64,000 nt of DNA, taken from Platerodrilus igneus (taxonomy: Eukaryota; Arthropoda; Insecta; Coleoptera; Lycidae). The stretch covers positions 3,906,001-3,970,000 of the forward strand of contig JARFIW010000139.1 of assembly GCA_036346225.1 (NCBI GenBank). The letters are read 5' to 3'. The notes beneath the pieces are model-generated. The model worked only from the letters and a program-made list of their open reading frames with translations, made no database searches and was not told where the DNA came from. A program made the translations under genes and the position numbers. Shown piece by piece: positions 12,915 through 22,986 of the stretch (position 1 is its first letter; each line of letters opens with the position of its first letter).

Positions 12915-15900
12915 AGTAGGGTAGCTAAGCCGGTTTGGCAACAGAGATCCACAGCAAGATATGTATACGCCGGTTCGAGAACAATATGAACAGCTAAGCC
13001 GCTTTGGGAAACAAAACGTGCAGCAAGATATGTATACGCCGTTTTGAGAACAAAATTGCTTTGTGTGTAAATTTGTTGCGTCGGGGGTCGTTAGGTCTTT
13101 GGGGTGTGCGTTCGGCGGGGTCGTTAAATTTTGTCGTGGGGTGGTGCGCGTGCGCTGGGGTGGAGATATTTTCTTAAGAAATTTTTTAGCAGCGTTCCCG
13201 ACGTTAAATATTAAATTTTAAAAAATGTTGTGTGTGTAGAAAATGGAGTTCACGTGTTGGTTCGTATTTTTCTGGGGTAGGTTAAGCTAAAATTAAAACG
13301 CCGCTGTGAAGAATTTTTAATATTAGGCAAACGCGTTCAAGTGGTAAAGAGTGTTTTAGCTCTCCTCATAAGCTGCGTTTTGTACGAAGTAGCAAATAAA
13401 ATTGAGAAAATATACGAAATGTTATATGATGGAGGTCAAATTTTAAACGTTTGCAGGTAAAATCTTGTAAAAAAGAAGTCGTTCACATCTCGCAATTTCA
13501 ATGTCGCGATAAAATACTAAGAATTTGCATGCAGTCGAATATAACAACGTGTTTTTATCTGGCAATATATATGTAAATCACGCCGACATTCGACTTTTAA
13601 TATAATGTATTTAATTAACATAAGGTGTGTTTGCAAAAACATTTCAAGACAGGTATTTCGTATAATTCCTTTTGGTTACATCATCCCAAAATAATTTATA
13701 CAAGTACACTGAACTTGCAGTCGGATCTAACATATAATCTTTTAATTATACCCGTATGAATTTAAAATATATGCAAATTATACCACCTTTCATCACGATT
13801 TATTTGACTCTCAAATTATTTGATTTGATCTTATATCAAGGCTTATGTATTAACTTTTACAACTCAAGGTGTAGCATCACTCTCAAACTATAGAACTTAA
13901 TAAAAATAGCTTTCCTTAGCACCAATATCATTTAGAAAATATGTGTTTCATTAAAATATACTTATTTATTAAATATTTCCTACCAAAATTTATTTAAAAA
14001 ATTTAAAAGTTCTTTATTTTCATTTTCATATAGGTAAAATCACCACTTTGCTATGCTCTCGGCTACCTAGTTCCGGCTACTTTTCCAAGGTCGTTGTGAC
14101 GTCATAGCCTTTTATAAATATAGAGCAATGTAATACTATTCTAAAATTCTAAAAAGAGTCTTTCTTACTAACCACAAATACATACAGCTTGTAGAACGCG
14201 GATGTATCCAAGTCAGTCCATCGGCACATAAAATAATCTTTTAATCCTTTCCTCTTTCTCTAATAAGATGTTCTTTGTCTAACACATCTTTGTATTGTTC
14301 GCGTATTGTCGCAGTGTCTTCTATTTAGTCCAACTTTTGCCTTTTGCATGCATTTCCTCTAATTCCAGCTGTCTTTTCTTCCACTTACAGCGTATGGCGT
14401 GCATAATTGGGCAATTTCCTGCAGCGTCAACGGAGAGAGTTTACTGTCAATATTTACGCGTTGTCGTACAACCTCTGGGCGAATGTTAGGCGTACTTATC
14501 AACCCCGATACCGAAATGATTATTTCTTTTGGAATTGTAGAATATGGTGTTACAGATTGTGTAAAATATGTTACCTGCTTTAATGTAGCACTTGTGTAAG
14601 ATTTTATTTTATCTTGGCTGTCTTCCTACTCTACTATCTCCAAATAATTTACAGGTAAATAGTTAAAACTAAAAGCTGAAAGCACATACTTTTCAATTTT
14701 TCCTTTTCTCTGGTTTTTCTGGCAACTTAATTTGCAAGCCCGTCAATTTCTTTGTATTGCCGTTCCCCAATACATGTACTGTAGCAGGTTATTATACACT
14801 AAACAGCAGCTATTTTGAAGCTTGTCCGATAACTTACTCCACATTTTAGCGATACCGAGTACATTGGCACCTTTAGGAAGTATAACTTACTATCTTCCAA
14901 TAAGGTTAAACAGTCTTTTAAGGGATTATACACCCGTTCCGCACTGACATAGCTTCCAATTGTACAGTTTTATATTGTCGCTTCCAATTGCGTAATACCG
15001 TGTTCTTTGGTCAAAGTAGACGCGAATGTTGCTCTTAAACGTGCATCTGGACAACGTAAAAATCTAGTATATAATTTCCAAGTTGTTTATTAACACCAGG
15101 ATTTGTTATCTGACACACAAATTTGTTGTATATCTTAAGTCTTGCATTGGTTGTTAGCCATGTTAAACAATCGAATTTATATTAAAATTAAGTTTAAATG
15201 GCTCCATGCTTGGCATTAAATATTTTTAAATTTTGTTATGTATAATGCCAGAATAAAAATTTTAGAATAGTATTACATTGTTCTTTATTTATAAAAGGCT
15301 ATGACGTCACAACGACCTTGGAAAAGTAGCCGAAACTAGGTAGCCGAGAGCATAGCGAAGTGGTGATTTTACCTATATGAAGAATTTTGTTATGTTAAGT
15401 AAAAACGTGCAAGTGGTAAAGAATTTTTTAGCTTTCCTCAAAAGCTGTATTGTGTATGAAGTAGCGAATAACATTTAAAAATATACGAAATGTGATATAA
15501 TGGATCTAATTATAAAGTCTGCATGTAAAATCTTGTAAAAACATGTTGTTCACGATTTCATTACCAAGATAAAATAACAAGAATTCGCAGTCGAATATAA
15601 CCTCGTGTTTTTTTATTGAAATTATAGCTCTCTGGTCATATATATGCAAATCATTCAACTTTTAATATAATGGATTTAATTAACATATGGTGTGTTTGCA
15701 AAAACATGTTAAGACTATTTCCTTCTTGGTATGCAAATTATACCACCTTTCATAACGATTTATTTGACTCTCAAAGAAAAAAATTAATTTGATCTTATAT
15801 CAAGAGGTGTTCTTGTTTACATTTAGCAATTTCAATATATATTTAATATGTGTGTGTATATGTAAAAAACATGTTAAGACAGGTCACTCGTTATTTTATT

Positions 15901-16510
15901 CATGATTGCATCACCAAAATAATTTATACAACCACACTAAACTCGTACCCGGATCTATATAACCTTTAAATGTATGCAAATAATGTCGTTATTTAAAACG
16001 TGGTGAAGAATTTGGATGGGGATGTACTCATTCTCAAATGCGGAATGGTACTCCATAAGGCGTTCTGAACGGAGGCTTTGCACGCATTAGGTGATTGAAT
16101 ACTTCGGAGATTTTTAGGTTAAGCAAAAACATGGCACGTGTTGAAGAATCTCCCGAGAATTTCAAAAATTATTTTGTATTAAATATATAATATTAAAAGA
16201 AACACACAATATTTTAATGTTTTATTTACAAAACTTACATTCTTTAATTGTCCCTATCTTTTGTAGGTGGCGGTAGCAGATTCTTATTTGAATAAAATAT
16301 AGATAAGACTTCCACATTAAGAAAAATGTATCTTAGTTAAATGTACGGGGATTTTATTAATTATAGTTTAGTAAAGTGCATGGTAGTTAATGACCTTGAG
16401 GTTGTGATATTTATAACAACATACCGATATATGTAAATTATATATGGAAACTGCATAACTTCAAATCATTTTAGCATAATTGTTAATTACCAAAATTCAT
16501 AATTTCTACT
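12915..16510 (+). repeat. Polinton left terminal inverted repeat (with nested insertion)
   Basis: The outer ~870 bp (12915-13783) is nearly identical to the inverted right arm. I saw only a few substitutions and about as many 1-base homopolymer differences. Past 13783 the arms stay homologous but are interrupted: the left arm holds a 1345-bp nested element and a second copy of part of its own outer unit. Homology is still clear at 15960-16200 and ends near 16510 (landmark TTTTAGCATAATTGTTAATT). The extreme end carries two ~70-bp direct repeats starting AGCTAAGCCG at 12923 and 12992, each containing GCAAGATATGTATACGCCG. Confidence 0.92.
14031..15375. mobile_element. Nested non-autonomous TIR element, 1345 bp
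   Basis: Inverted repeats of about 120 bp, 14031-14150 and 15256-15375, start TAGGTAAAATCACCACTT and continue through GGCTACTTTTCCAAGGTCG and TGACGTCATAGCC. The flanks are TA on both sides (14029-14030 and 15376-15377), which would fit a TA-targeting family such as Tc1/mariner. Because CATATAGG/CCTATATG is itself palindromic, the exact boundary is ambiguous. The right Polinton arm lacks this insertion. The interior holds only short overlapping ORFs (14295-14489, 14399-14599) with no transposase motif, so it is probably non-autonomous. Confidence 0.8.
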
Positions 16511-17305
16511 TCCGTTAAAAACACATTAAGTAAGTAAGTATATACATATCGATAATACAATGGAAAAATTCTTCTACAACACATTAAACAGCTTATTTAT
16601 ATTTGCTACCTTAAACAACTATGCGGAGTGCATATAAATGTCAGAGGAAGATTTCTTATCGTTCCCTTCCAATCTTAAAATTTATATCGTCAATAAAATA
16701 ATAAACAGATTACTAATAATAGGTCGTCAATGGAACTAAAACAACATATACAAAATGTGTACAAATGAAAAGACCACTTATTAATTAATCATGACTGTAA
16801 ATTCCTTTAAAGATTTGATATTTATAGGTAGTAACAATGTTGGTGCTATATATATAAACGACTTTTTATGAGCATAGTTTAAATTAAAATAACACCGAAA
16901 TTTATGTAAATTTAGTAGTTCTGGTTTATAGTTGGTTGATCTTTGGAGAATAAATTTTATGAAACTTAGGTTTAAGAAATTAATCATTTTACAGGTGGGA
17001 TTAAATAAAAATGTACTACTTTGATGATAAAACCTATGCAATGCATTTTATGTTTACACAACTATAACATACTTTAAAATTTAATACCTCGGTAGTAGAA
17101 TATAATTTTTAATTGTATTATTGTAACATAAAGTTTGCATAAAATGCAAAATACATATCCGTTAAGAGGAATTTTTCAATATGATACTTACAGATTCGTT
17201 AGTAAGTTTTACAATTAAACTTATTTCAAGACATTTTTTGAAACACATCTTACTAGTCTCAAGGAATATGTATGTATGTAGGTATAAAATATACAAATAA
17301 AAACA
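16511..17305. other. Polinton interior without recognised gene
   Basis: AT-rich stretch between the left inverted repeat and the first leftward gene. Only short open frames occur (for example 16781-17041 minus). Nothing resembles polymerase B or another replication protein. Confidence 0.55.
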
Positions 17306-17762
17306 CTACTTAATGTAAACATTATTCTTTATTAAAAATGAATAATTGGTTATATGTACAAACCAGTTTTTGAGTACAATTACATCTGTGGTTGCGCAAT
17401 TGAATGACGAATGTCGTGTGGTATGGTAGAAACACTTGTGTGAATTGGTGTAATACTTTAATTTATGTAGAGGAGTACACCCTAAATCTTCTAGGTTAAT
17501 AACATTTAGGTGTGGAAATTCATTGTAAATTGCCATCATCTCAAGATATACCGTGAAAGTTTCTGCTTAACCATACCTTTTGGTATTTGAAGCGAGCTGA
17601 TAGACAGTTCCAAGAATATGGTGGTTTCAGCACATATGTTATTGCAACTCCATTCGATAGGGATAGTTGTAAAACAGCCATTTCTTTAAACACAAAGTTA
17701 TTATGTGCAATTTTAAACCTTTGAACGTCGACAACTAATGGACTATTAATTTTAGACTTCAC
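17306..17762 (-). pseudogene. Conserved Polinton-associated protein, interrupted and internally deleted
   Basis: The gene starts at ATG 17762, overlapping the end of the capsid gene by a few bases. The N-terminal part has FVFKEMAVLQLS and a region ending WLSRNFHGIS. A TGA then stands where a Trp codon is expected. The second open part (17306-17539) has FPHLNVINLEDLGCTPLHKL followed by Cys/His-rich HKCFYH...NCATTDVIVLKNWF. From memory of related arthropod elements, this is the typical architecture of an unassigned protein whose two halves are normally joined by a longer middle section. The middle is missing here, so it is most likely inactive. No biochemical role is known to me. As the last gene of the leftward block it may be structural or accessory. 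Confidence 0.6.
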
Positions 17763-18957
17763 TCACAATACTGGTTGCAGGATTGTAGCGGACCAAACGA
17801 TCGTGTAGAATGAGGCAGTACGCTGTAGTGTGAGCTTTAAGCGCTTCTTTCATTTGAAATTCTAATCGTACGTCAACCGCTCCCACTTTCACTATTTCGT
17901 TTTGATGGGAACAATCGATGACTACAAGTGGAGCGTGCGTTTGAAATTCATTGGGTGTTAATATCGGCTCGCTGATACCCCCGTAGTACGATTGTTGAAA
18001 CTGTGCATACATCTCATATAGTATAGAATAGCGATTGGTATCGAAATCAATGTTAAGATTATCGTAAGGATACATAGATGAACCCAGATGTAATTTCATA
18101 TTGGTCAACTTACAGTGGTCGAACTGACTGCGCCCCTTTTGCGCGATGTATCGGTTTGAAAGCAGACAATAACAAAACGCGGTTTCTCCACTTGAGAAGC
18201 CGTCTTCACGGCCCACGTATGCGTGTGTGTTGTATGTAATTCTGGATATTCGTGTAGTTCCCAACTGCGAAAGCTTATGTCCATGGTGGCATTGCGTTGA
18301 ATATGTTTGAGTAGTTTTAAGCGCTCTGCATCTGCAACGGTTATATGTGGAATCCGCCATGATATATGTGTAATAGTAATTTTGATTGACTCTTTGGTAT
18401 CAGAATTCGATATAGCTGCATCGTCAGCACTACTTCTAATAAGAATAAGCTCCTGTTTGATATTCAAAAGAATTTTCGGTAATCCTCCGCAAATCCTAAA
18501 ACCATGCGCAAGGGAATGCATACGTTGAAATGACCATTAGCATCAACGAGATCAAGCTTATCGATGGGGACCAACCGGCGTTCCTAAAGCGACGACTTTC
18601 GCTATAATCGTAGGATAGGAAATTTTTAATAGTCGTAGTTATACCTGGATTACGAACGCGGTCAATAGTCTTTCCACCAAGTTCATAACGAATTTCATCA
18701 AATAAAAATAAAACTCCGTTGTTGACAAAATCGGCTGTAGGCGAAACGCCACCATCTGACTTATTCATTGTACCCTCAATATAAATTACGCTGTCCCATG
18801 GTAGTGTATAGACATCTTCGTTTTCTATTGGAATCCGTATAACATCGTTCTTCTCATACGTGGTATTGGAGTACGGAGTATGCATATGTTTGTCGGCATT
18901 GACGATGGTTGTATCAAATATAGCACGTTGCGTAACATTTAAAATATTACTATCCAT
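17752..18957 (-). pseudogene. Major capsid protein (double-jelly-roll type), frameshifted
   Basis: Three overlapping minus-strand frames (18957-18496, 18521-18105, 18360-17752) together cover about 400 codons from ATG 18957. The first part includes IYIEGTMNKSDGG, FVNNGVLFLFDEIRYELGG and a conserved NAGW, features shared with capsid proteins of arthropod Polinton/adintovirus-like elements. The last includes a Gly/Tyr-rich QQSYYGGISEP and ends RYNPATSIVSEV. At least three frame changes occur, two near 18565 and 18475 and one near 18110-18150. The first two lie in short C or A runs. In virions of this group the protein trimerises into pseudo-hexameric capsomers. The assignment rests on context and recognition, not a catalytic motif. 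Start codon choice is supported by the adjacent small gene ending at 18959. Confidence 0.7.
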
Positions 18958-18958
18958 T

Positions 18959-19108
18959 TTAGCTATGTAGCACTTTGAGTCCTAATGTTTGCAGAAATTT
19001 AACGTTTTCCGGTGTTAATCGGTGCACTGGTGTCTTGTAACTGGTAAAGGTGCTGACAATGCGTCTATTAATAGGTTTTGGTGGTTTATGCTCATAGCGC
19101 AAAACCAT
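18959..19108 (-). CDS. Small 49-residue protein between penton and capsid genes
   Basis: An intact short frame from ATG at 19108 to TAA at 18959-18961. It sits 3 bases after the penton stop and 1 base before the capsid start, which is gene-like packing. The product is basic and Pro-rich at its N-terminus (KPPKPINRR) and ends with LTPENVKFLQTLGLKVLHS. I recall similar short proteins beside the capsid gene in related arthropod elements, but I know no function. It may be a minor virion or scaffold component. The tight fit between two recognised genes is the main support. Confidence 0.6.
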   Translation of the reverse strand: MVLRYEHKPPKPINRRIVSTFTSYKTPVHRLTPENVKFLQTLGLKVLHS

Positions 19109-19111
19109 TGT

Positions 19112-19837
19112 TTAAAGACGCTTTAGATAAAGTCTAATCGTGATGGTTTCCCGACGAAAAGTGATGAGATTACCGTTTTGATCAACTATTTTAACAATGA
19201 TGCGATCGATGATTCTTGTATTAAGTGGCATATAGGTGACGTTTACGGGGTTTTCAATAATCTTGTACCCTGCAGCAACTGCAGGAAAGAATTGATGCAA
19301 AATGTGTACAGGTTTGCTATTCCGATACGATCCGACCACAAGATTACATTCAATACATATTGAATTGATTGGAAAGACTTGTGCCGGATGGTCCGAAATA
19401 GCAGTAGTGAGAGCTGGTAGTTTACGTTTCTCAAAACCCAGCAACGAAGCAAGTGAATTTGGTTGTGTAAAATCCACTATACCTGATGCTTTGATTTCTG
19501 TATGTAAACTGTTATTATTGGCTCGAATATCAATAAGATAACGTTTGGATGAAGTGCGTTCACGAGGATCGTTCAGATTACGTCGTACGAACTTATTAAT
19601 ATCTGCCACTTCATAAGTTCCTTCTGGTAAAGTAAGCACGATGTCATCAATGTAAAATTTATTGTTCGCTTCCGTTACATTGGGAATTGAAAAATATGTA
19701 TCAAAGTTTGTAAGACCAATAACGTATTCATGGTCATCATCGAGAACAATTGGTGGGTTGATGATTGCGGTGAGCGTAGATTCAGTTCCAGTTAAAGTAA
19801 ATGTGTACATGTTCGGTGGTTGACGATAAACTAACAA
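19112..19837 (-). CDS. Probable penton-like minor capsid protein (241 aa)
   Basis: Uninterrupted 241-codon frame starting MLVYRQPPNMYTFTL. The sequence is beta-rich, with alternating hydrophobic residues and a C-terminal strand pattern IVDQNGNLITFRRETITIRL that recurs in penton-like proteins of arthropod Polinton/adintovirus-type elements. In this group the single-jelly-roll protein forms pentamers at capsid vertices. It lies between the protease and the 49-residue gene in the leftward block, as expected for a structural gene. It is one of only two clearly intact structural genes here, with the fiber-like gene. Identification rests on family recognition and gene order; a structure prediction would settle it. 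Confidence 0.68.
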   Translation of the reverse strand: MLVYRQPPNMYTFTLTGTESTLTAIINPPIVLDDDHEYVIGLTNFDTYFSIPNVTEANNKFYIDDIVLTLPEGTYEVADINKFVRRNLNDPRERTSSKRYLIDIRANNNSLHTEIKASGIVDFTQPNSLASLLGFEKRKLPALTTAISDHPAQVFPINSICIECNLVVGSYRNSKPVHILHQFFPAVAAGYKIIENPVNVTYMPLNTRIIDRIIVKIVDQNGNLITFRRETITIRLYLKRL

Positions 19838-19977
19838 CTAGTCGTATTCGTAGTTGGGATGGGGTAATAAAAAGCAAATTCCTGAAACACTTGCAATATA
19901 TGGTTTTAATTAAACACTTTTATACAAAACAGTTAAAAATACACTAAAATCAAATAATATATAACGTTGTTAGAAAC

Positions 19978-20339
19978 TTAACGGAGGACTATTTTGCAGT
20001 AAAATTTCAATACGAAGTGTCCACAGGTAACAGTGTTAAGCGGTTGAAATTGTTCATAATTATAATAGAGAGTGCATGGTCCTGATGAGGTTAAGTATTT
20101 GACAAGTTCCCTCGGAGGTCGTAGATTACCAATGCTATCATAATAGACTGCCCTTGAACCATCTTTTTGTACGCGGTCCAATGAGTTCCCACACCACGTG
20201 TAGTATCATGATTAAGAATACCACATTCTCGCCAACGAATTGTGTTTGGAAGTGAATTGCGCATGAATATTCCACGAAAGTGGGATATTGGTAAACGTTT
20301 TATGTATTTGTTCAAGTCAACATTGGTCAACGCTCGCAT
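19978..20339 (-). pseudogene. Adenovirus-type cysteine protease (adenain-like), one frameshift
   Basis: Two overlapping minus frames (20339-20091 and 20181-19978) form one ~120-codon gene. The N-terminal part carries the catalytic His in GVGTHWTAY. The second carries an acidic residue in YYDSIGNL and the nucleophile Cys in NTVTCGHFVLKF, preceded by a Gln-containing stretch. Order and spacing fit the His-Asp/Glu-Gln-Cys layout of the adenain/Ulp1 clan. The enzyme processes capsid and core proteins during virion maturation. The break lies in the A-run following the GTHWTAY motif. It begins 8 bases after the PLA2-domain gene ends, so the two are probably co-transcribed. Confidence 0.85.
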
Positions 20340-20347
20340 AGGTAGGT

Positions 20348-21194
20348 TTAACGAATGCGTTGAGTTTTTTTTCGTTGTCTTTGTTTACGCAAACCTTGCC
20401 CGTGTGTAAGAAAAGGCTTTAGGTACAGTCCATGTCCACGGCGATAAGGTTTCAAATAGAGACCCTTTCCAAGTGTCACTGCCTCTTGTGCCATATTATG
20501 TCGTTTTGCTTCATCTAATTGTTGTTGTCCAAGTTTAGCATCGTTGACAGCTTTTGCAATCCCAGCTGCTCCACCCGACAACGCTCCAATTGCGGAAAGG
20601 GCTGCAAAAATAGGTATCAAAGGTAGGAAACCACCAGTTTTGGGTACAGGGATTACACGTGGGATGCCACGAATTTCATCTGTTATATCTTTAATCGGTG
20701 CCACTGCAAGTTTAGCAGTTTTAATAAGATCGGTCGGACGAACGTTTTAATGCGTTCCCAAATGGTGCGAATTAAACGCTTGAATGGTATACCACTTCCT
20801 GTACGTAGACGCTGACCACGTCGTTTTCCTTTACACCTTATCGTTTTCTTGCGACAACCCATACCAAATTTAACTTTGGCATTCATTGCAGAACCAACAG
20901 CAAACGCAGCAAGTTTTCACCTAACGAAGCGTCGGGTGCAGTACGACGTTTTTGTGCTGTTTCGGCAAGACGTCGATCAGCTTGGTGTCGGGTTGTTAAG
21001 TCTGTAGAAAGATCGTAGGCGATGTCGTGTAGTTTGCAGGCTTCGTCTAAGGGATTACGACCTATATCACCACGCTCGAGGCGTTTCTGAAGCTTAGTAC
21101 CCGGTCCACAGAAGCGATAGCCTGGTAAATGTAATTCTACCGGTAAACGATTGATAGCACTATTGAGTAACCCGTAGCCACGATAGGATTTCAT
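20348..21194 (-). pseudogene. PLA2-domain minor capsid protein with pVI/pX-like tail, two frameshifts
   Basis: Three minus frames (21194-20883, 20886-20683, 20704-20348) appear to be one gene of about 280 codons. The N-terminus has YRFCGPGT (calcium-binding loop) and LDEACKLHDIAYD (catalytic His-Asp pair), the pattern of phospholipase A2 domains in parvovirus VP1 and related capsid proteins, which breach endosomal membranes. A basic region follows (CRKKTIRCKGKRRGQR), then a hydrophobic segment (GGFLPLIPIFAALSAIGALS) and a C-terminal repeat with two GLYLKP motifs, like core or membrane-lytic minor proteins. Both breaks (near 20920 and 20750) sit in A-runs. Alternatively these are two overlapping genes, but I recall the fused form from related elements. 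Confidence 0.75.
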
Positions 21195-21287
21195 TAATCT
21201 TGTCAGTCGAAAGGTTTAAAGGAGACTGGTCATGCGTGTAGAATTACTCGCTTAAATGCTTACCATACTGCAATTACGTTTTAGTAT
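21195..21287. promoter_or_regulatory. Divergent intergenic spacer, probable bidirectional promoter
   Basis: The only place in the element where the two gene blocks diverge: 93 bases between the PLA2-domain gene start (21194, minus) and the ATPase start (21288, plus). AT-rich. No unambiguous TATA box or other motif is identified, so the role is inferred from layout. Confidence 0.45.
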
Positions 21288-21979
21288 ATGGATAGAATGC
21301 GTCTGGTAAAGCAACAATTGGCGTTGCCAATTACGGACCACAACTGCAGCAACAACACTAACGTGCAAAAGCATGGACTACTATTACCATCAACAATACG
21401 GTGTATCATTACAGGTCCATCGAATTGTGGTAAAACTAATGTAGTCATCGGTCTCTTGAAACATCCGAATGGTGTACGTTTTGAAAACGTTTATCTCTAC
21501 TCAAAATCCTTGTATCAACCAAAGTATCAGTACCTAGAGAGGTTATTACAACCAATAAAAGAAATAGGATATTTTGCGTTTAACAAATGGGATGCAATTG
21601 TTACTCCAGCGGAAGCAAAACCTAATTCGATATTTATTTTCGATGACGTGTCGTGCGATAAACAAAATGTAATGCGAGAATATTTTTCTTTAGGTCGACA
21701 TAAGGCCATTGATTGTTTTACCTATGTCAGACCTATTCCAAAATACCTAAACAATTGATTAGAGACAATGCTAATGTCCTAGTGCTATTCAAACAAGACG
21801 AACTCAATTTAAAACACGTATACGCTGACCATGTAAACACGGATATGTCGTTTAACCGGTTTAAAGAATTGTGCGGCGTATGCTGGCGAGATCGGTATGG
21901 GTTCCTGGTGATCAATAAAGATGGCGATTTGCAGAACGGTCGCTACCGAAAAGGTTTTGACACCTATATATACTTATAA
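21288..21979 (+). pseudogene. FtsK/HerA-type genome-packaging ATPase (A32-like), one frameshift
   Basis: Two overlapping plus frames (21288-21758, 21713-21979) make a ~230-codon ATPase. Walker A is GPSNCGKT near residue 45, and Walker B is SIFIFDDVS near residue 120. A downstream segment with SKIPKQLIRDNANVLVLFK matches the sensor region of Polinton/poxvirus A32-type packaging ATPases, which pump genomic DNA into capsids. The break is in the T-run near 21715. First gene of the rightward block. Confidence 0.88.
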
Positions 21980-22020
21980 AGCACATAAATAGCACATCAC
22001 TTCCTACCCGTTTCTAGACG

Positions 22021-22985
22021 ATGGCAGACGACGTGAAAACCAAACGAGAACTCATAAAAGTACGAAAGGCAGTCAAAAGGAAATTACAAGCGCTAAAAGC
22101 AGGTGTGGTTGAAAAGGAGCTTGCATTAAGTAAAGTCTATGCACCTATTACAAAACGTTTACAAACACTTCAGACCGGTCTGCTGAAAGATATTAAACAG
22201 GAGTCCAAGATCGAAAGCCAGCACTGGTTACCACAACAACATGACGTACAATCTACTCCTAAAAGACGCCCTAAATTTCTCGATCAGGTGCGCAGTTCCA
22301 CACCAATCGCCGCACCACCAATAGAGGAGGCATGGGAACACAATCCTCATAGCCCAGTCCAGTCTGTGGAGTCCACATTCGAAGAATCGGAGAGTAGCGG
22401 CAACACTCCAGAGACCCATACAGAGTACGAACGGTACCTAAACAGCGAAGAACATCAGACCTACTTACAACGATTCTTACCATCGGTAAGATACTATGTC
22501 GATAATCTGTTTTCCAACTTTACTGGTATTTATAACAATGACACGGAGCACTTGCGCAGGGATAAAGTACGTTATAATCCGGAGACAGGAAAATTAATGA
22601 TTGGTGATTCGGACATTATCTTCGGGATTGGTGAAAAGGTGTGTAGAACGATTTTGCTACAACGGTAGCAAAGGGTTGTACGAGCAACTGTTCCTTCTCA
22701 ATCCTTTGGGTAAATTCTCACTTAAAGAAATTAACGATTATGCGGACATTAAAAAGAAGTAATGCAATGTATAGCTTACGACAGCAAACTATAAACCCGA
22801 GTGGTCGTGGTCTACTCATGGATTATAACGAGAAGCCACTAGAGTATGTATACTTTGATGATCCCAACGAACTGTGCGAACGGCTCAAGCTTCTGGTCGC
22901 CTCGCAAGATGCAGGTAACACCGGTCACACCAACGAAATTACATCGATTATGGAAGAATTACGCGAATTGCGTATAATAGCGTAG
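22021..22985 (+). pseudogene. Conserved Polinton-associated protein of unknown function, two frameshifts
   Basis: The first frame (22021-22668, 215 codons) begins MADDVKTKRELIKVRKAVKR, is Lys/Glu-rich and probably coiled-coil. It passes through a Pro/Ser-rich linker to YNPETGKLMIGDSDIIFG. The frame then shifts twice (near 22655 and 22745). The last part (to 22985) has PLEYVYFDDPNELCERLKLL and ends GHTNEITSIMEELREL. The 'EYVY..DPNEL..RL..L' plus '(T/N)GHTNEI' combination is one I recall from unannotated proteins of arthropod elements of this type, located as here between ATPase and integrase. It could act in morphogenesis or packaging; I know no experimental function. Confidence 0.6.
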
Positions 22986-22986
22986 A

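Noticed and set aside
16511..17305. Possible polymerase B remnant
   Set aside because: Scanned for polymerase-like motifs (for example YxDTDS or KxY contexts) in the short frames and saw none.
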